From an uncultured Prevotellaceae bacterium (GTDB lineage Bacteria > Bacteroidota > Bacteroidia > Bacteroidales > Bacteroidaceae), in contig CAJKQZ010000175.1 of the NCBI GenBank assembly GCA_905202115.1, positions 1 through 5,153 of the forward strand: a DNA stretch of 5,153 nt, written 5' to 3'. The position numbers were made by a program, and so were the translations under genes. Below the pieces are notes generated by a model, which searched no databases, was not told the DNA's origin, and was given only the letters and a program-made list of their open reading frames with translations. Shown piece after piece: positions 1-5,153 of the stretch (position 1 is its first letter; every line of letters starts with the position of its first letter).

Positions 1-87
1 ATATACACCTGCTGATTTTCAAATACTTGGCGGCTGACCGTTTTTGTCTGCAAAACCTTCCGGCAAGGCACCGCGGATTTCACGGAA
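1..87 (+). repeat. Dispersed intergenic repeat, copy A (left end cut by window)
   Basis: This is the first of three copies of a repeat also found at 3237-3374 (plus strand) and 5041-5153 (minus strand). Position 1 corresponds to 3286 in copy B and 5127 in copy C, so the palindrome and linker that precede the core in the other copies lie outside the window. Over the first 55 bases copy A differs from copy C at about five positions. Shared blocks include CTGATTTTCAA and TTTGTCTGCAAA. Similarity fades after about position 87. Copies A and C align without a gap to that point; copy B needs a 1-base insertion near position 60. The copy lies downstream of the glycosyltransferase gene, inverted relative to it. 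Confidence 0.85.
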
Positions 88-110
88 AGCAACGTACCTT
101 TACGTTGTTT
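87..110. terminator. Small hairpin, possible weak terminator of the ispE-EFR1-glycosyltransferase cluster
   Basis: CAACGTA (90-96) and TACGTTG (101-107) form a perfect 7-bp stem with a 4-base loop, extendable by a G-T wobble and two A-T pairs. It lies about 80 bp past the glycosyltransferase stop codon. The stem is short and AT-rich. On the minus strand it is followed only by CC after a short paired T run; on the plus strand the three T's at 108-110 belong to the extended stem. No better terminator for the minus-strand cluster is visible before the window edge. The same hairpin is not found in repeat copies B or C. Confidence 0.25.
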
Positions 111-188
111 GAAATATGTTTCCTGAATTTTGCCGCGTGCGTGCGTTTCCGTGCGGGAAAAGCGGTTTCTTTTAAAGTGCGTGTTTTG

Positions 189-1334
189 TCAGTCGAGTTT
201 CAGCGCGGGATCGTTCTTGGCTTTTATTTTTGCGTCGATTCTTTTCAGCCAGAAGTCCACATATTGTTGCGCAACCTTGTCGGCGTCGTGGTATTTGCGT
301 ATGTATTCCACGCTTTGGCGCGAGAGCTTCGGAATAAATTCGCTGTGCTCGATAAGATGTTTCAGTGCCAGGTAGACGTTCTCCTCGTCGGGAAGCACAT
401 TTATAATGGGGCGCAGTTCCTTCTCGCCGAGAATCTCGTAGTTCTCCTCTTCGCCTCCGCCTACTACTATCAGACCTTTGGCCATTGCCACGAGCGCGTT
501 CATTGCCGGAGTGTACGAATAAAGCTGGTCTAATATAACGTCGCTCGAGTTCATGAGGTTCTGGTATTTTTTGAACGGCACGGACTCCACTTTTATAATC
601 TCCGCTTTTTCCGGATATTCGGCCACGGCTCTTTCAAGTGCACGGAGCATTATGTCGGTACCTTTGTATTGGTTCCGCGTTTTCTGTATGCCTATGAAGA
701 AACGTACACCCTTATGCTGCCTTTCGGCTTTCGGTGTGACGGTAGTGAGGTCAATGGGAAAAGGTATGAACTTCAGCTTGTTTTCGAAATAGGGCTTGTA
801 AGAGGCATAATATTCGTAAAGTCCGGCTATTATTCCATCACAGCTCTCGGCTATGCGGCAGTTCAACATACCTTTCACTCCGCTTCCCCATTCCTTTATC
901 CAAATATCGTTGTCTCCGTCGTGGCGCACGGTGTTTCCGAAGTTGAAATCGCTGTATCGGAACGTTTTGCAGTCGCAGCCGGCATGAACCCAGAAGTGAT
1001 CCATTCCGAAAGCTCCGAGAAAAATGGATTTGTTGTGCTTTCTCAGCCAGTTGTATATCGGCCCAATGCGTTCGGCTTTGAGCGGAAGGAAAACAGGATT
1101 GATTATTTGCACAACATCGTAGCCCTTGAGCTTGGGAAATACTTTCATTAGTCTGCCCACGAACGAGGTGGTGTCTCTTATTTCTAAATCGTACCGGCGC
1201 ACGTCGATGTCGCGATTGTAGTTTTTCCAGTTGTCGCCGTCAGAAACAACCGTAACGGTGTGTCCGAGCCTGCGCAGTCCGCAGGCCAAAGCCCAATGCA
1301 CGTTGCTGAACTCGCCTAATAGCAGAATCTTCAT
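189..1334 (-). CDS. GT-B fold glycosyltransferase, cytoplasmic
   Basis: The 381-residue protein resembles GT4/group-1 nucleotide-sugar glycosyltransferases, which act at the cytoplasmic face in glycan or capsule synthesis; donor and acceptor cannot be read from the sequence. It opens with MKILLLGEFSNVHWALACGL, a Rossmann start with the helix of the acceptor domain, followed by LGHTVTVVSDG (residues 23-33). The linker to the C-terminal domain lies near IPFPIDL (190-196). The donor-side domain includes FFIGIQKTRNQYKGTD (212-227), SSDVILDQLYSYTPAMNALV (263-282) and GLIVVGGGEEENYEILGE (287-304). There is no signal peptide or membrane segment. The length is normal for the family. Where many relatives have the second glutamate of the E-x7-E motif (ALEAMA), this protein has Val282 (ALVAMA). 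The start ATG gives the expected Rossmann N-terminus. It is third in the minus-strand cluster, 52 nt after the EFR1 gene, with no convincing promoter in the gap, so co-transcription is likely. The family call is firm; the substrate is unknown. Confidence 0.85.
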   Translation of the reverse strand: MKILLLGEFSNVHWALACGLRRLGHTVTVVSDGDNWKNYNRDIDVRRYDLEIRDTTSFVGRLMKVFPKLKGYDVVQIINPVFLPLKAERIGPIYNWLRKHNKSIFLGAFGMDHFWVHAGCDCKTFRYSDFNFGNTVRHDGDNDIWIKEWGSGVKGMLNCRIAESCDGIIAGLYEYYASYKPYFENKLKFIPFPIDLTTVTPKAERQHKGVRFFIGIQKTRNQYKGTDIMLRALERAVAEYPEKAEIIKVESVPFKKYQNLMNSSDVILDQLYSYTPAMNALVAMAKGLIVVGGGEEENYEILGEKELRPIINVLPDEENVYLALKHLIEHSEFIPKLSRQSVEYIRKYHDADKVAQQYVDFWLKRIDAKIKAKNDPALKLD

Positions 1335-1386
1335 GTCGGTTTTCCGTTTTTAGCTTATGATTTTGAAATTATAAAGTGCGCGTTTG

Positions 1387-2199
1387 TTATTGTAGTGTGT
1401 TTTTGTCTTCGTCGGGCGTATTACGCATTATTTCTTTCATTTCGGCCGTATGCTGTCTGAAAGTGTATTGCCCTTTGCGCAATGTCTGTTTCCCGAAATG
1501 GATAGCGTGCTTGGGGCAGGAGTGATAGCAGTTCATGCAACCTTCGCATTTGCCGTTCCATTGGGGGCGGCCGTTATTGAAAGTGATGTTTTTCACGGGG
1601 CAGCCTTTCTCGCAAATGCCGCAGCCGTTGCAGTTGTCGTTTGCTGCGAAGGGAGTGTCTTTTACGAGGAATTTGAAGAACAGTGCTCCGAGCGCGTAGG
1701 TTTTTGTTCGCGGAAATATTCCTTCGTGAACGTCATTACGTTTCTGTCGGGAGTTTATTTCGGCGGCTATGTCGGGAATGCGCGTTGCCGCCTGCGTAAA
1801 CTTTTTTCTCCGCAGCGTGTCGGAGTCTACGTCGAAGCCCGGAAGGCACACGTATACGTCGGGCATTATGACGGTATAGGCGCTGTCGATAGCGATTCCC
1901 TGTCTTTTCATCAGTTTGCCGAAAATATTCAATGTCTTTCCGGCGTCATCGCCGCAAGTCATCACTACGTAGACGAAACGCCCCCGCGCTGCGGCGGCTT
2001 CGAGCGTTGCGCAGAAGCGCCTCACGGCCATTGGCGGCTGCCAGCCGTAAACGGGAAAGACGAATCCCAGGAAGTTTTCGTTCTCTTCCGCAGCGGCGGT
2101 TTTTCCCTCCGTCATGTCGTATGCGTTGTCGCCTGTAAGTCTCGCTATTTCCTGTGCGACGAATCGGCTGTTTCCTGTGCCTGAAAAATAGTATATCAT
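1387..2199 (-). CDS. EFR1-type protein: flavodoxin-like domain fused to 2[4Fe-4S] ferredoxin
   Basis: The 270-residue protein looks like an EFR1-family electron carrier. The N-terminal half is flavodoxin-like: MIYYFSGTGNSRFVAQEIA (1-19) is the FMN phosphate-binding loop, and FVFPVYGWQPP (46-56) and VVMTCGDDAG (78-87) match further cofactor-side loops. The C-terminal part carries two complete bacterial-type 4Fe-4S motifs: Cys190, 193, 196 and 200 (CNGCGICEKGCP), and Cys218, 221, 224 and 228 (CEGCMNCYHSCP). It is soluble, with no signal peptide; a hydrophobic patch at 168-179 is too short to be a clear membrane span. The physiological partner is not known for this family in general. The gene starts 18 nt after the ispE stop, so the two are almost certainly co-transcribed. 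The ATG at 2197-2199 is supported by the flavodoxin loop beginning immediately after it. Confidence 0.9.
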   Translation of the reverse strand: MIYYFSGTGNSRFVAQEIARLTGDNAYDMTEGKTAAAEENENFLGFVFPVYGWQPPMAVRRFCATLEAAAARGRFVYVVMTCGDDAGKTLNIFGKLMKRQGIAIDSAYTVIMPDVYVCLPGFDVDSDTLRRKKFTQAATRIPDIAAEINSRQKRNDVHEGIFPRTKTYALGALFFKFLVKDTPFAANDNCNGCGICEKGCPVKNITFNNGRPQWNGKCEGCMNCYHSCPKHAIHFGKQTLRKGQYTFRQHTAEMKEIMRNTPDEDKNTLQ

Positions 2200-2217
2200 T
2201 GTTTTAGGTGCATTCGG

Positions 2218-3039
2218 CTATCTTAGTTGTTTTTCAAACGTAAAGCAATCGTCAAACACCTTTTTCGCTTCGTCTACAGGGCGGTCGAAAATACCGTATA
2301 CGGCACTTCCGCTTCCGCTCATCGAGGCGTAGAGTGCCCCCATGTCGTACAGGGTTTGTTTTATAGCCGAAATTTCCGGATGTGCTTTGAACACGCTTTT
2401 CTCGAAGTCGTTTTTTATTGTATGCCGCCATGTCGTGATGTCGGCTTTAATACTTTCGCGCAGATTTGCGTCGGCCGGCGCGGCAACAATGCCCGAATAA
2501 GCCTCGCGTGTGCTTACGCTCGTTGCGGGCTTTACCAGCACAAGATGCTTGTGGCTCAGATTTACGGTGATGTCGGACATGATGTCGCCTATGCCTTCGG
2601 CAAAAACAGGCTTGTGCCTTATGAAAAACGGGCAGTCGGCTCCGTATTGCGCTATTCGCCTTTCCATTTCGTCGCTCTGCATTCCGAGTGCGAACATCTG
2701 GTTTATAGCTTTCATCGTTTCGGCCGCATCGCTGCTTCCGCCGCCCAGTCCTGCGCCAATGGGGATTTTTTTGTACAGGTAAATCGACATGGGCGGCAGG
2801 GAGAATTCCTTGCGCATGTCGGAATACACCTTATAGACGAGGTTGTCGCGCGGATTCTCTCCGGCCGGCATTCCGAGAATCTGTATGTCCTCTTTGTCGC
2901 TGTCCGATAGCTCTTTTATTTCCAGTACGTCGGTCAATGGGATAGGGAAGAACACGGTTTCGAGGTTGTGGTAGCCGTCGGGACGTTTGCCCGTGACGTT
3001 CAGCCCGATGTTTATCTTTGCACAAGGAAGCGAAAGCAT
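2218..3039 (-). CDS. ispE: 4-diphosphocytidyl-2-C-methyl-D-erythritol kinase
   Basis: IspE is the ATP-dependent kinase of the MEP pathway; it phosphorylates the 2-hydroxyl of CDP-methylerythritol on the way to isopentenyl diphosphate, in the cytoplasm. The 273-residue product has all GHMP-kinase marks: AKIN (7-10) with the catalytic-site lysine, RPDGYHNLE (19-27), the glycine-rich ATP loop PIGAGLGGGSSDAA (93-106), GADCPFF (133-139) with the catalytic Asp135, and MSGSGSAVYG (240-249). An in-frame ATG 11 codons upstream (3070-3072) exists, but I chose 3037-3039. MLSLPCAKIN matches the usual family N-terminus, and the upstream ATG would lie at or before the predicted -7 element (3061-3068). It is the first gene of the minus-strand cluster and is divergent from serS. 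Confidence 0.95.
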   Translation of the reverse strand: MLSLPCAKINIGLNVTGKRPDGYHNLETVFFPIPLTDVLEIKELSDSDKEDIQILGMPAGENPRDNLVYKVYSDMRKEFSLPPMSIYLYKKIPIGAGLGGGSSDAAETMKAINQMFALGMQSDEMERRIAQYGADCPFFIRHKPVFAEGIGDIMSDITVNLSHKHLVLVKPATSVSTREAYSGIVAAPADANLRESIKADITTWRHTIKNDFEKSVFKAHPEISAIKQTLYDMGALYASMSGSGSAVYGIFDRPVDEAKKVFDDCFTFEKQLR

Positions 3040-3060
3040 GGTATTCCTGTTTTTTTGCTG

Positions 3061-3068
3061 TAAAGGTA
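3061..3068 (-). promoter_or_regulatory. Candidate -7 element for the ispE cluster
   Basis: On the minus strand this reads TACCTTTA, one mismatch from the Bacteroidetes -7 consensus TAnnTTTG. It lies 21 bases before the chosen ispE start, giving a short A-rich leader. No convincing -33 TTTG is seen at the expected 19-21 bp spacing, so this rests on one element only. Confidence 0.4.
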
Positions 3069-3160
3069 GCATATTTTATGGCATTTTTAAGGTGAGGCCG
3101 GCATAAATGAAACATGTGACGGATAAAACCGGCAGGGAAAGGTTTATAGTGAGTCGTGTA

Positions 3161-3193
3161 TACCGCGAAAAAAATATTTTTTTTTACACGGTA
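3161..3193. repeat. A/T-rich imperfect inverted repeat
   Basis: TACCG (3161-3165) pairs with CGGTA (3189-3193), and an A7 run (3168-3174) pairs with part of the T9 run (3177-3185), with mismatches between the two stems. The A and T tracts could also produce intrinsically bent DNA. It lies about 90-125 bp upstream of the ispE candidate -7 element. Its function is unknown. Confidence 0.4.
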
Positions 3194-3206
3194 AAAAAGT
3201 TCCCGC

Positions 3207-3241
3207 AGATAATTGAAAATACAAGGGAGATAATTCAAAAT
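3207..3241. repeat. Two 14-base direct repeats with 21-bp period
   Basis: AGATAATTGAAAAT at 3207-3220 recurs as AGATAATTCAAAAT at 3228-3241, with one mismatch. The 21-bp period is two helical turns, so both copies face the same side of the DNA, as expected for operator half-sites. The second copy overlaps the first bases of the palindrome. A chance origin in AT-rich DNA is possible. Confidence 0.4.
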
Positions 3242-3278
3242 ATGTCTGAGATATTTTAAAATATCTCAGACATATTTT
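3237..3278. repeat. 42-bp perfect palindrome
   Basis: The arms 3237-3257 and 3258-3278 are exact reverse complements with no spacer. Each arm contains TATGTCTGAGATAT or its complement, and the centre is TTTTAAAA. The right arm runs into six T's (3275-3280). In RNA this would be a long hairpin followed by U's on the plus strand, so a terminator-like role is possible; in DNA it could be a cruciform or a binding site for a symmetric protein. The left arm also ends the window at 5133-5153, joined to copy C, so the palindrome belongs to the repeat family. Confidence 0.95.
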
Positions 3279-3374
3279 TTGCTACATATACACGTGCTGA
3301 TTTTCAAGTGCTTGGCGAGTGACCGTATTTGTCTGCAAACTAACGCCGTCAAGGCTCTGTGAATTTTATACGGA
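3237..3374 (+). repeat. Dispersed intergenic repeat, copy B (complete left end)
   Basis: This is the only copy with its whole palindrome in the window. Order: palindrome (3237-3278), linker ending GCTAC (3281-3285), core from 3286, then a diverging tail to about 3374. Core blocks shared with A and C are CTGATTTTCAA, GTGACCGT (with C) and TTTGTCTGCAAA. After the core, copy B differs from A and C by a 1-base insertion and several substitutions before the shared CAAGG and GAATTTTA-like tail. It points toward serS and ends about 130 bp before the serS promoter. Confidence 0.9.
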
Positions 3375-3502
3375 GTGGAGGTTTATTCATCGTACCGGAG
3401 AGCGGATTAACATCTTGGGCTGCGCCATTGAATGTATTCGTACCGTTGTTATGTTTTATTGGGTCGTAAAGGATTTTTTTGTTGTATTAATGCGCGTCTG
3501 GC

Positions 3503-3534
3503 TGTGCGGTTTAGCAAATTAGTTAATATCTTTG
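3503..3534 (+). promoter_or_regulatory. Bacteroidetes-type serS promoter
   Basis: The -7 element TATCTTTG (3527-3534) is a perfect match to TAnnTTTG, the consensus of the main Bacteroidetes sigma factor. A weak -33 element, TGTG (3503-3506, one mismatch from TTTG), lies 20 bp upstream, which is the expected spacing. Transcription would start near 3540, leaving a leader of about 30 nt that is A-rich and has no Shine-Dalgarno sequence, as is normal in this phylum. Confidence 0.75.
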
Positions 3535-3572
3535 CACTAATGCAAAGAAGAAAGTAAAAAAACGATTTTTAT

Positions 3573-4850
3573 ATGCTTACAATCAAACAAATTACAGACA
3601 ATAAGGAAGGCGTGATAAAGGGTTTGGAGAAAAAACACTTCAATGACGCCCGAAAAAGCATAGAAGCCGTTCTTACACAGAACGACAGCCGGCGCGAAGC
3701 GCAGGGACGCCTTGACGCATTGTTGCAGGCGGTGAATGCGAAATCGAAAGAGATAGGCATTCTCATGCGCGACGGAAAGCGCGAAGAAGCCGAGGCGGCC
3801 AAAGCCTACGTAAGCGCACGGAAAGACGAGGCCAAAGCTATAGAAGCGGAAATGGAGAATGCTGCGGCCGAAATGAAGCGCCTGCTGCTGAATATTCCCA
3901 ATGTGCCTTATGACGAAGTGCCCGAAGGAAAAGAAGCCGCCGACAATGTGGTTGAGAAAATGGGCGGGCAAAACACCGTGCTGCCCGAAAATCCGCTGCC
4001 GCATTGGGAGCTGGCAAAGAAATACGACCTTATTGATTTCGACCTGGGCGTGAAGATTACAGGAGCCGGATTCCCTGTTTACAAAGGCAAGGGAGCACGC
4101 TTGCAGCGCGCTTTGATAAACTTTTTCCTCGACGAGGCGGCAAAGGCGGGATATGCCGAAGTGCAGCCTCCTACGGTGGTGAATGCGGCTTCGGGCTATG
4201 GAACCGGTCAGCTTCCCGACAAGGAAGGGCAGATGTACCATTGCGAGTTGGATGATTTTTATCTTATACCTACGGCCGAGGTTCCTGTTACAAACATATA
4301 CCGTGACGAGATTCTGCGTGAAGACCAGCTTCCGATAAAGAACTGCGCATATACGGAATGTTTCCGTCGCGAGGCCGGCTCTTACGGCAAGGACGTGCGT
4401 GGACTGAACCGTCTGCACGAATTTTCGAAAGTGGAACTGGTGAGAATCGACACTCCGGAGCATTCCAAGCAAAGTCATCGCGAAATGCTCGACCATGTGG
4501 AGAATCTGCTCGTGAAACTCGAGTTGCCTTACCGCATACTGCGTCTCTGCGGCGGAGATATGAGTTTTACGTCGGCTTTGTGTTTCGATTTCGAGGTATA
4601 TTCGGAGGCTCAGAAACGCTGGCTTGAGGTAAGTTCGGTTTCCAATTTCGACACATATCAGGCAAACCGTCTGCATTGCCGTTACCGCCGTGCCGACAAC
4701 AAGAAAATAGAACTCTGTCATACGCTTAACGGTTCGGCGCTTGCTTTGCCGCGCATCGTGGCTGCGCTGCTCGAGAACAACCAGACGCCCGAAGGAATAC
4801 GCATTCCTGCCGCCCTTGTTCCTTACACGGGCTTCGACATGATAAAATGA
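3573..4850 (+). CDS. serS: Seryl-tRNA synthetase
   Basis: SerRS is the class II enzyme that charges tRNA-Ser (and tRNA-Sec where present) with serine, via seryl-adenylate, in the cytoplasm. The 425-residue product is full length. Residues about 25-105 form the charged, heptad-rich N-terminal coiled coil that holds the tRNA long variable arm. The catalytic domain follows: motif 1 spans about 170-200 and ends in VQPP; TAEVPVTNIYRDE (234-246) has the serine-binding Thr-Ala-Glu; motif 2 has FRREAGSYGKDVRGLNRLHE (264-283); EVSSVSNFDTYQANR (352-366) is the second serine/ATP loop; motif 3 is HTLNGSALALPRIVAALLEN (383-402). All key residues are intact. The ATG at 3573 yields the family-typical MLTIKQI start and sits about 30 nt past the predicted transcription start. 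It is monocistronic: its own promoter precedes it and a strong terminator follows its stop by about 22 nt. Confidence 0.97.
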   Translation: MLTIKQITDNKEGVIKGLEKKHFNDARKSIEAVLTQNDSRREAQGRLDALLQAVNAKSKEIGILMRDGKREEAEAAKAYVSARKDEAKAIEAEMENAAAEMKRLLLNIPNVPYDEVPEGKEAADNVVEKMGGQNTVLPENPLPHWELAKKYDLIDFDLGVKITGAGFPVYKGKGARLQRALINFFLDEAAKAGYAEVQPPTVVNAASGYGTGQLPDKEGQMYHCELDDFYLIPTAEVPVTNIYRDEILREDQLPIKNCAYTECFRREAGSYGKDVRGLNRLHEFSKVELVRIDTPEHSKQSHREMLDHVENLLVKLELPYRILRLCGGDMSFTSALCFDFEVYSEAQKRWLEVSSVSNFDTYQANRLHCRYRRADNKKIELCHTLNGSALALPRIVAALLENNQTPEGIRIPAALVPYTGFDMIK

Positions 4851-4872
4851 AATTCGACAGATACGTAATCAT

Positions 4873-4911
4873 ACAGCCGCACCTTATATAATAAGGTGCG
4901 GCTGTTTTTTT
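4873..4911 (+). terminator. Rho-independent terminator of serS
   Basis: CAGCCGCACCTTAT (4874-4887) pairs with ATAAGGTGCGGCTG (4891-4904), a 14-bp perfect GC-rich stem with a 3-base loop. Seven T's follow (4905-4911). It begins about 22 nt after the serS stop codon. The opposite strand lacks a comparable T run after the stem, so it is directional for serS. Confidence 0.95.
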
Positions 4912-5040
4912 ATGTTGCGGTGAATGGAGGCTGCGGCATTTTTCTGCAGCAGCTGTGGTGAAGCAGAAAGCCAATGGGGATATTTTTCGGTCGGTGGTCT
5001 ATTTTCCGTATTAAGATATTCATACGAAAGAAAATACATA
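4912..5040. other. Intergenic stretch with no recognised feature
   Basis: The sequence between the serS terminator and repeat copy C shows no credible gene. Short frames on both strands here have no family I recognise and run into the repeat, so I treat them as chance. Confidence 0.6.
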
Positions 5041-5153
5041 TCCTGTAAAATCTGTCGTGCTTTTCCGGAGGGTTTTGCAGACAAAAACGGTCACCTGACA
5101 AGCACTTGAAAATCAGCAGGTGTATATGTAGCAAAAAATATGTCTGAGATATT
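5041..5153 (-). repeat. Dispersed intergenic repeat, copy C (inverted; cut inside palindrome)
   Basis: Read on the minus strand from 5153, this copy begins inside the right arm of the palindrome (5153-5133). The linker TTTTTTGCTAC, the core from 5127 and the tail to about 5041 follow. It aligns to copy A without gaps. The core has a 6-bp inverted repeat, CACCTG with CAGGTG, 19 bases apart. The window ends two bases short of where the palindrome centre would be by comparison with copy B. It is convergent with serS, downstream of the serS terminator. Confidence 0.9.

Larger units (their letters stand above)
3040..3572. other. Divergent intergenic region between ispE and serS
   Basis: These 533 bases separate two divergent housekeeping genes and hold no credible gene. 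From left to right they contain the ispE promoter candidate, an A/T-rich imperfect hairpin, a pair of 14-base direct repeats spaced by 21 bp, the 42-bp palindrome joined to repeat copy B, about 130 bp with no recognised feature (3375-3502), and the serS promoter. Plus-strand reading frames here begin at GTG inside the repeat, match no family I know, and run into the serS promoter. Confidence 0.8.

Noticed and set aside
95..102. Plus-strand TACCTTTA resembling a -7 element
   Set aside because: No plus-strand gene lies downstream, and the bases form part of a small hairpin.
27..533. Plus-strand 168-codon frame overlapping the repeat and the glycosyltransferase gene
   Set aside because: It is mostly antisense to a clear glycosyltransferase gene and matches no known family.
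3013..3023. Plus-strand TATCTTTGCAC inside ispE, identical to the serS -7 region
   Set aside because: It encodes part of the conserved AKINI stretch of IspE on the other strand; no -33 element or plus-strand gene follows nearby, so coincidence is likeliest.
3040..3072. Upstream ATG extending IspE by 11 residues
   Set aside because: The extension is not part of the usual IspE N-terminus and would start at or before the predicted -7 element.
3237..3374. CRISPR array or integron attC site
   Set aside because: There are no regularly spaced repeats with unique spacers, no cas genes, and no integrase or core-site architecture.
3319..3522. Plus-strand 67-codon frame starting with GTG in repeat copy B
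   Set aside because: It starts inside the repeat, has no recognisable family, no promoter or leader of its own, and ends in the serS promoter.
3537..4721. Long minus-strand frame (394 codons) opposite serS
   Set aside because: serS has every SerRS motif intact; the antisense frame is a by-product of its codon use and has no family resemblance.
4884..5134. Minus-strand short frames across repeat copy C
   Set aside because: They combine repeat sequence with unrelated flanking DNA and the serS terminator; there is no conserved start.
1..5153. Small circular element joined through the palindrome
   Set aside because: The ends could be joined by the missing part of one palindrome, but the content (ispE, serS) is chromosomal housekeeping with no replication or mobilisation gene, so a contig broken at repeats is simpler.

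Overview
The window looks like chromosomal DNA of a Bacteroidales bacterium, most likely Prevotella or a relative. Three things point there: a Bacteroidetes-type -7 element (TATCTTTG, consensus TAnnTTTG) ahead of serS, an A-rich leader without a Shine-Dalgarno sequence, and IspE and SerRS proteins whose N-termini (MLSLPCAKIN, MLTIKQI) resemble that group. The genus is an inference from memory of these families, not from a search.

Layout. Positions 1-188 hold no gene; they contain a truncated copy (A) of a dispersed repeat and a small hairpin. Positions 189-3039 are a three-gene minus-strand cluster. In transcription order it runs ispE (isoprenoid precursor synthesis), an EFR1-type flavodoxin/2[4Fe-4S] protein 18 nt downstream, then a GT-B glycosyltransferase 52 nt further on. 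Positions 3040-3572 form a 533-bp divergent intergenic region. It has a weak ispE promoter candidate, an A/T-rich imperfect hairpin, a 21-bp-spaced direct repeat, a 42-bp perfect palindrome fused to repeat copy B, and a good serS promoter. serS (3573-4850, plus strand) is a complete seryl-tRNA synthetase gene and ends at a strong intrinsic terminator (4873-4911). Positions 4912-5040 hold nothing recognisable. The last ~113 bases are repeat copy C, inverted, ending inside the same palindrome.

The genes are ordinary housekeeping or envelope-type genes. The part not explained by known families is the repeat: three copies of a roughly 130-bp intergenic element within 5.1 kb. It consists of a long palindrome, a linker (TTTTTTGCTAC), and a conserved core of about 60 bp with a decaying tail. 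Both window ends fall inside it, so the window may be an assembly contig broken at the repeat. I see no CRISPR array, tRNA, rRNA, transposase or defence system. The repeat could be a MITE-like element, a structured RNA or a protein-binding site; the sequence alone does not decide among these.
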